Below, piece by piece: positions 56,880 to 64,000 of a DNA stretch of 64,000 nucleotides. The notes below the pieces were generated by a model. The model ran no database searches and was not told the DNA's origin. It saw only the letters and a list, made by a program, of their open reading frames with translations. Where the stretch lies: contig CANQIB010000008.1 of assembly GCA_947623915.1 (NCBI GenBank), forward strand, positions 55,705 through 119,704, in the 5' to 3' direction. Within the stretch, counting starts at the first letter, position 1. Each line of letters begins with the position of its first letter. The DNA comes from an uncultured Ruminiclostridium sp. GTDB lineage: Bacteria; Bacillota; Clostridia; Oscillospirales; Ruminococcaceae. The position numbers and the translations under genes were made by a program.

Positions 56880-58199
56880 CTATTCTCCTCGCTCGCGCAC
56901 GACTATCTTTATCGGCGTGCCGTCTAATCCGAAGCTCTCCCGTATCCTGTTTTCTATATATCTTTGGTATGAATAATGGAACAGGTCTTTTTTATTGCAG
57001 AAGATAACAAAGCAGGGAGGCTTTGTAGATGCCTGCGTCATATAGTAGAGCTTCAGCCGCCGTCCCTTGTCGGAGGGGGGCTGTACCCTCGCGGTCGCAT
57101 ATGCCAGCAGGTCGTTTAGCGTACCTGTTGATATTCGCCTTGCGTTTTGCTCACTTGTGTACTTTATAAGCTCGAACAGCTTGTCCAGTCTTTGACCGGT
57201 AAGCGCGGAAATAAAAACAAACGGGGCATAGGACATGAAAGAAAAATCCACTTCCAGTTTTTTGGTAAATTCCTGCATGGTCTTGCCGTCTTTTTCTATG
57301 CTGTCCCATTTATTTATAGCGATAACGCTTGCTTTTCCCTGTTCGTGGGCGTAACCCGCCACCTTGCTGTCCTGCTCGGTAAAGCCTTCGTTCGCGTCTA
57401 TCATTATAACGCATACGTCGGCACGGTCTATTGCCATATACGCGCGCAAAACGCTGTATTTTTCTATCTGCTCGTTCACCTTTGATTTTCTGCGGATACC
57501 TGCGGTATCAATAAAGACGTAGGTGTCATCTCCCCGCGTTATGACCGTATCTACGGCGTCGCGAGTAGTGCCCGCTATATCCGATACTATCATTCTTTCC
57601 TCTCCGGCTATTTTATTTATCAGGGAGGATTTTCCGGCGTTGGGCTTTCCTATTACCGCGACCTTTATCGCGTCTTCGGGATAATCGCTTTGAGCGCTTT
57701 CTTTCGGCATGGCGTCAAACACGGCGTCCAGCAGATCGCCCGTGCCGTGACCGTGTACCGACGATACGGCTATCGGTTCTCCGAGTCCCAGATTGTAAAA
57801 TTCGTAAAAATCCGCAGGTGGTTCTCCGATGGAATCACATTTATTTACGCAAAGGACGACCGGCTTTCCGCTTTTCATGAGTATATCCGCAACGTCGGAG
57901 TCGGCGGAGGTCACTCCCGAAGTAATATCGGCTACAAAGATTATCACGTCGGCTTTGTCTATCGCAAGCTGCGCCTGTATCTTCATTTGTGAAAGAATGA
58001 CGTCCTTGCTGTCGGGCTCGATACCTCCGGTATCTATTAAAGTAAATTCGCGGTCAAGCCATTCGGCTTTGGAATATATTCTGTCACGCGTAACGCCGGG
58101 GGTGTCGTCAACTATCGACATTCTTTTTCCCACCAGTCGGTTGAACAGGGTAGATTTTCCGACGTTCGGGCGACCTACTATTGCTACTGTTCCGTACAT
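56880..58199 (-). CDS. der: GTPase Der (EngA)
   Basis: A 439-residue double GTPase needed for 50S assembly. The first G domain has VGRPNVGKSTLFN (8-20), DTGGIE and VNKCD; the second has IGKPNAGKSSLIN near 180, DTAGIRRKS near 226 and INKWD near 293. A C-terminal KH-like domain ends KIVVRERGE. ATG 58199 is chosen for AAAGGA eight bases upstream and the standard start MYGTVAIVGRP; an in-frame extension to 58316 overlaps the upstream gene. First of der-plsY-gpsA, 37 bp after the DUF512 gene. Confidence 0.96.
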   Translation of the reverse strand: MYGTVAIVGRPNVGKSTLFNRLVGKRMSIVDDTPGVTRDRIYSKAEWLDREFTLIDTGGIEPDSKDVILSQMKIQAQLAIDKADVIIFVADITSGVTSADSDVADILMKSGKPVVLCVNKCDSIGEPPADFYEFYNLGLGEPIAVSSVHGHGTGDLLDAVFDAMPKESAQSDYPEDAIKVAVIGKPNAGKSSLINKIAGEERMIVSDIAGTTRDAVDTVITRGDDTYVFIDTAGIRRKSKVNEQIEKYSVLRAYMAIDRADVCVIMIDANEGFTEQDSKVAGYAHEQGKASVIAINKWDSIEKDGKTMQEFTKKLEVDFSFMSYAPFVFISALTGQRLDKLFELIKYTSEQNARRISTGTLNDLLAYATARVQPPSDKGRRLKLYYMTQASTKPPCFVIFCNKKDLFHYSYQRYIENRIRESFGLDGTPIKIVVRERGE

Positions 58200-58236
58200 T
58201 TTATCAATCCTTTCGCCGTAACGGAGCTTATTTGCG

Positions 58237-59538
58237 TCAGTCGCCGAGTATGGCGTCCAACAGCGCAAAGCCGTCGTTTTCGTTGGGTATGACCGATACG
58301 CCGAGCGCCTTTTCAACGTCGTCTATCGTTTTGTCGTCCAGAAAAACGGCTTCGTCGCTTTTCAGCATATTTTTGGTGATAAGCACCCTTTCGCCCAACC
58401 TGTCCTTGAAAGGTGAGAGCTGAGCGATAAGATCGCCGGCGGTGATAAGTCCCGCGACGGTTATCGTTTCTCCGAAAAAGTCGTTTCGTATGGTTTCGAC
58501 ATTGACCTCGGTGTTCGGGAAATCGGCTTTCATCAGCGCGGCAAGGCTCTTTATCAGCGGAGCCGCCAGTTCTCCTGTGGCGACGGTGACTTTGCGGTGC
58601 TTTCGGTCGGTCTCTCCGTTTTCTCTTTTATCGGTCAATGCGTCGATAAATTCCTTTTGCAGACTTACGCACATACCCACGCCGTTTTCAAACTGGTCGA
58701 AATCCCCGTAATAGTCGTAATCGGGAAAGGGTCTTTGCGCGGTAAGGAAAAATTCGTCCGAAGGGTATACCACTCGGTCGCGGTATTTCTCGTACATCAT
58801 GTTTCCGAATAGCTGCATAATATCTATCGCGTCCGACGCGCTTTTTCGGTCGAAAATGCGTATCGGCGGCAGTCCGTCCCTGAATTTCGTCACACCTACG
58901 GGTACGCAGGCGATGCTTTTAACGGCAGGATAGAGCATACAGAGATCTGTCAGCGTTTTCTCCAACGCTTTTCCGTCGTTTATTCCGGGGACTAAAACTA
59001 TCTGGGTGTTTAGCTCTATGCCGGCGGCAGCCATTCGGTATAGATATTCAAGGCTTTTTCCCGCAAAACGGTTGCCTGTCATTTTTATCCTTAACTCCGG
59101 GTCGGTGGTGTGCACGGAAATATTCATCGGCAGCTTCATCTTGATTATGCGCTCTACATCATGCTCGGAAAGATTAGTCATGGTGATGTAGTTTCCCTGA
59201 AGAAAGCTGAGTCGGGAATCGTCGTCTTTAAAATACAGCGTATCTCTCATGCCCGCGGGCATCTGGTCGATAAAGCAGAACATACATTTGTTTGTACAGC
59301 GCTGCTTGCTGTCCATAAGATACGAGCAAAATTCCAGCCCCGTATCGTCATATTCCCGTTTTTTTATTTTTACCGTGCGGTCAGCCAGCTTTACCGTCAG
59401 CTTTTTATCGGTGCAGTAAAATTTGTAGTCTAGCACGTCGTTTATCTCGCTGCCGTTTATGCTGATTATTTCATCTCCCGCTTTGATACCGGCTTTATCG
59501 GCAGGGGAATCGGGTATTACAGATTTAATTGTTACCAT
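58237..59538 (-). CDS. PDZ-radical SAM-DUF512 protein
   Basis: A 433-residue protein with three parts. The N-terminal PDZ-like domain is VIPDSPADKAGIKAGDEIIS. The radical SAM-like core has the cluster motif RCTNKCMFCFIDQMPAGMR near residue 80 (CxxxCxxC). The C-terminal DUF512 domain contains CVPVGVTKFR, VYPSDEFFLTA and VATGELAAPLI. These proteins are widespread in Clostridia; their reaction is unknown, though synteny with der is common and suggests a link to ribosome or tRNA biology. ATG 59538 follows GGCGGGAG. Confidence 0.9.
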   Translation of the reverse strand: MVTIKSVIPDSPADKAGIKAGDEIISINGSEINDVLDYKFYCTDKKLTVKLADRTVKIKKREYDDTGLEFCSYLMDSKQRCTNKCMFCFIDQMPAGMRDTLYFKDDDSRLSFLQGNYITMTNLSEHDVERIIKMKLPMNISVHTTDPELRIKMTGNRFAGKSLEYLYRMAAAGIELNTQIVLVPGINDGKALEKTLTDLCMLYPAVKSIACVPVGVTKFRDGLPPIRIFDRKSASDAIDIMQLFGNMMYEKYRDRVVYPSDEFFLTAQRPFPDYDYYGDFDQFENGVGMCVSLQKEFIDALTDKRENGETDRKHRKVTVATGELAAPLIKSLAALMKADFPNTEVNVETIRNDFFGETITVAGLITAGDLIAQLSPFKDRLGERVLITKNMLKSDEAVFLDDKTIDDVEKALGVSVIPNENDGFALLDAILGD

Positions 59539-59563
59539 TTTTTCTCCCGCCTTTAAATATTAA

Positions 59564-59596
59564 AATAGGGCTTAGCACACACTAAGCCCATTTTTA
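59564..59596 (-). terminator. terminator after rpmF
   Basis: GGGCTTAG (59568-59575) and CTAAGCCC (59582-59589) have a 6-nt loop, with A and T runs on the two sides. Confidence 0.75.
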
Positions 59597-59633
59597 AGTT
59601 TACGCTTTTTCTGCATAAAACCGTGCAAATCGC

Positions 59634-59819
59634 TTACGCCTCTTTGTGCGCAATAACCTCTTTGCCTTTGTAATAACCGCAGTTTCCACAAACTCTGTGG
59701 GGAACTTTAAGCTCGCCGCACTGCGGGCAACGTGAGAAAGCAGGTGCGGATAGCTTCCATACCTGTGAACGTCTTTTGTCACGTCTTGCTTTAGATGTTT
59801 TTCTCTTCGGAACTGCCAT
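59634..59819 (-). CDS. rpmF: 50S ribosomal protein L32
   Basis: A 61-residue L32 of the zinc-binding type: [20 protein letters not shown], then [20 protein letters not shown] with both CxxC pairs intact, so this is the zinc (C+) form. A very G-rich ribosome binding site precedes it. Monocistronic with its own promoter and terminator. Confidence 0.97.
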   Translation of the reverse strand: MAVPKRKTSKARRDKRRSQVWKLSAPAFSRCPQCGELKVPHRVCGNCGYYKGKEVIAHKEA

Positions 59820-59896
59820 TTTAGCACCCCCCTCTGTTGTCCTTGATCATTTTATCTGCCATACAAAAATGTACAGTAAAAATTAACACTCTTAGT

Positions 59897-59925
59897 ATTA
59901 TACAGCAGAAATTTTGATTTGTCAA
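59897..59925 (-). promoter_or_regulatory. rpmF promoter
   Basis: Minus-strand TTGACA (59920-59925) and TATAAT (59897-59902) with 17-bp spacing. The leader is about 70 nt. Confidence 0.88.
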
Positions 59926-59928
59926 TAG

Positions 59929-60336
59929 TTATTTGAGATATTTTTTTACATTTTCGCTCAGATCGTCCACTTCAGCGGATATGGTAAAGGTTATGTTAGT
60001 GCTCTCTCCGCTTACGGCGGCTATCTTGTCGAACATATTTCCGACCTGCTCGTAATCTCTGCCGCATATCTTGAGTATACCGTCTACAAATATGTCGGTG
60101 CAGTCATAGTCGGACGCGAGTATTCCCGCTATAAATCCTGCCATCTCGTCATAATTGGATATTTTGTAGTCCTCGATATTTATAAGACGTACCTTGTGGT
60201 ATATATCTCTGTTGAGAGAAGAACCTACCTGTATCGCCACAACGTTGCCGTTGCTGGCTTTTTCCGCGTCATGGATAGCGTCGATAAGTATTTTGGTCTT
60301 ACCTGTGCCTTTTTTTCCGGGAATTAAATTGATCAT
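59929..60336 (-). CDS. small P-loop ATPase-like protein
   Basis: A 135-residue protein with a Walker A motif at the start (PGKKGTGKTKILIDA, residues 6-20) and a candidate Walker B strand ending in Asp (CTDIFVDGILKIC near 83). It is too short for a full kinase or RecA fold and has no sensor motif I recognise. It might be a minimal P-loop domain that works as a multimer. It is preceded by GGAGGATT. Neighbours are rpmF and pgi; no operon partner. Function unknown. Confidence 0.75.
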   Translation of the reverse strand: MINLIPGKKGTGKTKILIDAIHDAEKASNGNVVAIQVGSSLNRDIYHKVRLINIEDYKISNYDEMAGFIAGILASDYDCTDIFVDGILKICGRDYEQVGNMFDKIAAVSGESTNITFTISAEVDDLSENVKKYLK

Positions 60337-60458
60337 TGTAAAATCCTCCGTATCACGGTGCTTACGACCGCTTAATTATGAATACAGTACAGTTTTATAT
60401 GACCGTACTGTCCGCCGTGTCGGGGCGGCGCCCCTATAAAAATCAGTTTCCTGATTAT

Positions 60459-61796
60459 TTATCCGAGTTTTTCTTCAAGCGCTGCTTTTGCGTCCTCATA
60501 TCCGGGCTTTCCGAGAAGAGCGAACATATTTTTCTTATAGCTTTCGACGCCGGGCTGGTCAAACGGATTTACGCCCAGCAGATAGCCGGATACGGCGCAA
60601 GCCTTTTCAAAGAAGTATATCATATATCCCAGCTCTTTTTCGTTAAGCTCCGGAACTTCCAGCACGATGTTAGGCGTTCCGCCCTCGGTATGCGCGATAA
60701 CCGTGCCTTCGTACGCCTTTTGATTAACGACCGACATATTCTGGTCGGACAGGAAGTTGAGCCCGTCGCCGTTGGCAGGGTCGTTTTTCAGGAAAAAGTC
60801 ACGCTGAGGCGCAGCAAAATGCACGACGGTTTCAAAAAGTATTTTTGAGCCGTCCTGAATAAACTGACCGAGCGAATGGAGATCGGTGGAGAATGTCGCC
60901 GAAACGGGGAACAAGCCTTTTTTATCCTTGCCCTCGCTTTCGCCGAACAGCTGCTTGAACCATTCGCACATCATTACGAACGAGTTTTCATACGCTACCA
61001 GCATTTCCGCCTTAAATCCCTTGCAGCGCAGTATGTTGCGCAGCGCGGCATATTTGTAACATTCGTTGCCGTCAAGCTCCGGCTCGGCAAAATCCCGCCT
61101 TGCCTCGGCTGCGCCCGCCATGAGCATATCTATATCGCAGCCCGCGCAGGCTATCGGCAAAAGTCCGACTGCGGTAAGCACGGAAAAACGTCCGCCCACG
61201 TCGTCGGGTATCACAAACGTTTCGTATCCCATTTTGTCGGAAAGCTCCTTGAGCGTTCCCTTTGCTTTGTCGGTAGTTGCGTATATGCGGGCTTTCGCGC
61301 CGTCCGCGCCGTACTTTTCCTCCAACATTTCACGGAATACTCTGAACGCCAAAGCGGGTTCGGTGGTAGTGCCGGATTTGGATATGACGTTGACGGAAAA
61401 ATCCTTGTCCTTGACTATATCTATAATATCGTTGAGATATGTAGGGCTTATGCTGTTTCCGACGAAATAGATCTGCGGAGTGTCTTTAGCAAGAGAATTG
61501 TAAAGAGATGACCGCAGCGCTTCAATGGCGGCTCTCGCTCCGAGATACGACCCGCCTATACCTATTACCAACAGGATATCGCTGTCGGATTTTATCTTTT
61601 CCGCAGCTTTTTTGATACGCGCAAATTCTTCCTTGTCATAATTAACAGGCAGATCCACCCAGCCGAGAAAATCGTTTCCGAGACCGCTCTTGTTTTCGAT
61701 CATTTCGTGAGCCGCTTTTACCATCGGCTCCATAGCTTTCAGCTCGTCCTGCCTGATATACGAGTTAAGATAACGCTGATTGACTTTAATAGACAT
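60459..61796 (-). CDS. pgi: glucose-6-phosphate isomerase
   Basis: A 445-residue Pgi of the short bacterial type. It has [18 protein letters not shown] near residue 77, [17 protein letters not shown] near 138 (the phosphate-binding SKSGTT), [15 protein letters not shown] near 200 and [13 protein letters not shown] near 378. The active-site Glu is in the [13 protein letters not shown] region and the Lys near the C terminus in [18 protein letters not shown] promoter precedes it and the P-loop gene follows 122 bp later. Confidence 0.96.
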   Translation of the reverse strand: MSIKVNQRYLNSYIRQDELKAMEPMVKAAHEMIENKSGLGNDFLGWVDLPVNYDKEEFARIKKAAEKIKSDSDILLVIGIGGSYLGARAAIEALRSSLYNSLAKDTPQIYFVGNSISPTYLNDIIDIVKDKDFSVNVISKSGTTTEPALAFRVFREMLEEKYGADGAKARIYATTDKAKGTLKELSDKMGYETFVIPDDVGGRFSVLTAVGLLPIACAGCDIDMLMAGAAEARRDFAEPELDGNECYKYAALRNILRCKGFKAEMLVAYENSFVMMCEWFKQLFGESEGKDKKGLFPVSATFSTDLHSLGQFIQDGSKILFETVVHFAAPQRDFFLKNDPANGDGLNFLSDQNMSVVNQKAYEGTVIAHTEGGTPNIVLEVPELNEKELGYMIYFFEKACAVSGYLLGVNPFDQPGVESYKKNMFALLGKPGYEDAKAALEEKLG

Positions 61797-61911
61797 TTCT
61801 TAATCTCCTTTTGCTTTTGTTCCGTCTGTTTTCAGCCCGTTAGGTAAAAAGCGCCGCGCTTTCCCGACGGGCAAAAGATTCCGGCTTTTTTCAAAACCGA
61901 TGTACAACTAT

Positions 61912-61940
61912 ATTATAGCTGAATTTTCCGACTTTTGCAA
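61912..61940 (-). promoter_or_regulatory. pgi promoter
   Basis: Minus-strand TTGCAA (61935-61940) and TATAAT (61912-61917), 17 bp apart. Confidence 0.75.
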
Positions 61941-62027
61941 GATGTTTTATAAACAACGGAGAGTTTTGTTTAATATTGACAATTTTTATTTACTTTTTTT
62001 ATACATTTTGCTGTTTTGAAATGCCGA

Positions 62028-63182
62028 TCAAAGGTGAAAAATTTCCGAAAGTATCATCATAAGGCTTTTCCAAAAAGTCAACTCTTCTACGCTGCGCACC
62101 GTGACTATTTCGCTGGAAAAGACCTCCTCGCCGTTGAGCGTCGCCGTCATACGTCCCGCCGTTTGTCCGCAGCTTACCGGCGCGGTGAAGCCTTCGCACA
62201 GGGTATAGCCGTATTCTATATTCTGCGCGCTGCCGCGCGGCACGACCGAATTTACCAGCTTTTTGACGCGGACGTCGACCTGCTTTTCGATGCCGTTTTC
62301 TACAGGCAAAGGCGTCAGCTTTGAGCTGTCGACGGACGGACTGAACATTTCATATCCCGCAAATGCGGAGTCCAGCAGGCTTTCGCAAATGTCAAAGCGT
62401 TCGTCACCTTGCTCGCAGCCAAGCTCCACTGCGGCTAACAGCATATCCGAGCGTTTAGCCCATACCGCAAAGCAGCACCCCGCCGCGTCGGTAGTGCCGG
62501 TCTTTCCGCCTATCAGTCCGTCGTAATGTCCGACCAGCTTGTTGGTATTCAGCAGCTGCGCGGCGCGTTCTCCCTCGCGCACATAATCCAGCCGAGTGGT
62601 GAAAAATTCGTCGTAGCAGTCGAATTTGCTTATCTGTGCGCACAGCAGGGCGGTATCGTATGCGGTGGTGTAATGCTGCTCATTGTCAAATCCCACGCAG
62701 TTGACATAATTCGTTTCGTTCATGCCTAGCTCCTTTGCGCGCGTGTTCATGCGCTTTACAAACGCCTCCTCCGTTCCGGCAACGTGTTCTGCCAAGGCAA
62801 CGCAGGCGTCGTTTGCGGACGCCATTACTACTGATTTGAGCAGCTCGCCCGCGGTCAGCTGCTCTCCCGTTTCCAACCATATCACCGAGCCGTCCATGCT
62901 GTTTGCGTGTGCGGTGCAGGTCACCGTGTCCTCGAAACCGAGCTTTCCCGCCGCCATGTCCTCGGCAAATAAAAGCAGGCTCATCAGCTTTGTGACGGAC
63001 GCCATAGGCAGCTTTTGGTGCGCGTTGCTTTCATAAAGCACCTGTCCCGTTGAACATTCCATCACCACCGCAGCTTTGGCTGAGCCCGTGACGGGCGTTT
63101 CGTTCTCCTGCGCATATGACGCGGTCGTCATGCCGAAAACAGCCGCAGCGGTCAATATAATAGCCGTTATTGTTTTTTTCAT
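62028..63182 (-). CDS. D-alanyl-D-alanine carboxypeptidase (PBP5/DacF type)
   Basis: A 384-residue exported penicillin-binding protein. Signal peptide MKKTITAIILTAAAVFGMTT ends near SYA-QE. Active-site motifs are SVTK (Ser-x-x-Lys) in PMASVTKLMSLL near 63, SAN in VVMASANDACVAL near 120 and KTG in LIGGKTGTTDAAGC near 225. A C-terminal beta domain and a short amphipathic end (SLMMILSEIFHL) that could anchor it to the membrane follow. It trims the terminal D-Ala of peptidoglycan stem peptides. ATG 63182 follows AAAGGAG; upstream in-frame extension lacks support. Confidence 0.94.
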   Translation of the reverse strand: MKKTITAIILTAAAVFGMTTASYAQENETPVTGSAKAAVVMECSTGQVLYESNAHQKLPMASVTKLMSLLLFAEDMAAGKLGFEDTVTCTAHANSMDGSVIWLETGEQLTAGELLKSVVMASANDACVALAEHVAGTEEAFVKRMNTRAKELGMNETNYVNCVGFDNEQHYTTAYDTALLCAQISKFDCYDEFFTTRLDYVREGERAAQLLNTNKLVGHYDGLIGGKTGTTDAAGCCFAVWAKRSDMLLAAVELGCEQGDERFDICESLLDSAFAGYEMFSPSVDSSKLTPLPVENGIEKQVDVRVKKLVNSVVPRGSAQNIEYGYTLCEGFTAPVSCGQTAGRMTATLNGEEVFSSEIVTVRSVEELTFWKSLMMILSEIFHL

Positions 63183-63321
63183 ATCTGCTCCTTTATCCGT
63201 GCTTAAATGTGCTTTAAGATGTTGCTTAAAGATATATATGCGTGAATTGTCCCGTTTTTTCCGCATAAACCGTTGCCAAAGGGACAAAATATCGTTATTG
63301 ACTATTTTAAGGAGTGCGGCT

Positions 63322-63765
63322 ATGGAATGTACTATTGACAGACCTATGAAAACCTTTATTCTTTTTTCTTTCGGCGGCGGGCTGTATACTATTGTTGAAC
63401 TGCTGTTCAGGCAAAACACTCATTGGAGCATGTTTATTCTCGGCGGACTGTGTTTTTTGCTGGTAGGAGGGATAAACAAGGTGTACACGGATATGCCGCT
63501 GCTGGCGCAGATGGGTATATCCTCGGCTATAATCACTTCGCTTGAATTTATCTGCGGCTGTATAGTCAACATATGGCTGGATTGGAAGGTGTGGAACTAT
63601 GAGGAGCTGCCGTTCAATCTTTTCGGGCAGATATGTCTTTACTTTTCGGCGGCGTGGTTTTTCCTCTCTCTTGTCGGGATAGTGGCGGACGATTTTTTAA
63701 GATGGCAGCTTTTTTATGAAAAAATGCCGTCGTATTCGCTTATAAAGCGTCACAAGTCTTCTTAA
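63322..63765 (+). CDS. CmpB/COG4905-like membrane protein
   Basis: A 147-residue protein with four transmembrane helices, beginning MKTFILFSFGGGLYTIVELL after a short N-terminal extension and followed by WSMFILGGLCFLLVGGINKV. The pattern GGxxY..E.....GH/W.S...G.. and SLEFICGCIVNIWLDWKVWN fits the ABC_trans_CmpB family (putative ABC permease), whose function is not established. AAGGAG lies seven bases before ATG 63322. It is divergent from the carboxypeptidase gene and followed by the hairpin cluster. Confidence 0.82.
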   Translation: MECTIDRPMKTFILFSFGGGLYTIVELLFRQNTHWSMFILGGLCFLLVGGINKVYTDMPLLAQMGISSAIITSLEFICGCIVNIWLDWKVWNYEELPFNLFGQICLYFSAAWFFLSLVGIVADDFLRWQLFYEKMPSYSLIKRHKSS

Positions 63766-63808
63766 AGCCCATCGTGTTTACCGTTATGCACACATACGGA
63801 TATAAAAA

Positions 63809-63966
63809 TGCGCGGCTTTGCTAAAAGCAAAGCCGCGCAGCTTGTCGCAAAACCCTCCTTACAGTCGGATTTTCCGACAAGCTGCCAAAAAAATCGGCAA
63901 TACCATTATAAGGTATTGCCGATTTCAGTTTGTAGAAAAACCCCTGATTTGCAGCAAATCAGGGGT
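63809..63966 (+). repeat. four consecutive long hairpins
   Basis: Stem 1 pairs 63810-63822 with 63826-63838 (13 bp). Stem 2 pairs 63837-63847 with 63875-63885 (11 bp). Stem 3 pairs 63891-63904 with 63912-63925 (14 bp). Stem 4 pairs 63941-63952 with 63954-63965 (12 bp). All are perfect, and stems 1 and 2 share two bases. No open reading frame is supported in 63766-64000. It may be a stacked terminator, a REP/MITE-type repeat or a structured RNA. Confidence 0.6.
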
Positions 63967-64000
63967 AAAATTTTTAAAAGTAAGCGATTTTTCTGATAGG

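Overview
The window looks like a chromosome fragment of an anaerobic, spore-forming Clostridia bacterium, probably of the Oscillospirales/Ruminococcaceae group. The evidence is a spoVT homologue, Firmicute gene neighbourhoods (Asp23/Gls24-fakA-recG, tepA-ylzJ, ywiB-like-argS, ychF beside a GT4 glycosyltransferase, an rplU leader), AGGAGG-type ribosome binding sites and many sigma-A promoters with 17-bp spacers. No ribosomal RNA gene or CRISPR array was seen. The lineage is inferred, not proven.

Layout. 1-2.7 kb: the start of rplU, a GT4 glycosyltransferase, ychF and tRNA-Thr(GGT). 2.7-7.9 kb: a compact (~5.1 kb) integrative element inserted at the 3' half of tRNA-Thr and bounded by 45-bp direct repeats. 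It holds a tyrosine integrase, a Cro/CI-like regulator, an excisionase-like protein and small phage-like genes, but no recognisable relaxase, terminase or capsid gene. 8-11.3 kb: a surface-protein island with a thioester adhesin whose 3' end is lost and a secreted SH3/transglutaminase-like protein, bracketed by perfect 27-bp inverted repeats lying in signal-peptide coding sequence. 11.6-14.5 kb: four tRNAs (Gly, Arg, His, Gln), a Fic protein, an orphan gene, an IS200-type remnant and an unknown gene. 14.6-20.6 kb: PadR, an amidohydrolase, a phosphopantetheinyl transferase, then a TPP-riboswitch-controlled operon for thiamin phosphate synthesis, pyrimidine phosphorylation and pyrimidine-precursor import (thiE, thiD, ABC transporter). 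20.7-25.4 kb: tRNAs Val, Phe, Gly, Cys, a MATE pump, a YesL-like membrane protein, MarR and citrate synthase.

25.5-34.4 kb is mostly minus-strand housekeeping: rsmE, recG, fakA, Gls24, ispE, an aminotransferase, an Lrp regulator and a PHP phosphatase. 34.6-37 kb holds an ACT/PFL-like pair and a cysteine-rich DUF305 protein. 37-45.7 kb holds spoVT, tepA, ylzJ, uppP, ftsK/spoIIIE, a YgiQ radical SAM protein and a secreted metallo-hydrolase with its DUF3006 partner. 45.8-54.7 kb is a long minus-strand run: a D-Ala-D-Ala-ligase-like protein lacking key catalytic residues, a YwiB-like protein, argS, a degenerate homocysteine-methyltransferase-like protein, yfhO, a NUDIX hydrolase and murC. 55-63.8 kb: gpsA, plsY, der and a DUF512 radical SAM protein, then rpmF, a small P-loop protein, pgi, a D,D-carboxypeptidase and a CmpB-like membrane protein. 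The window ends in a run of four large hairpins.

Most worth a second look: the possible invertible surface-protein segment, the minimal tRNA-Thr element with palindromic iteron-like repeats, and several pseudoenzyme-like proteins (Ddl-like, HMT-like, and a Fic protein with Gln at the His position).
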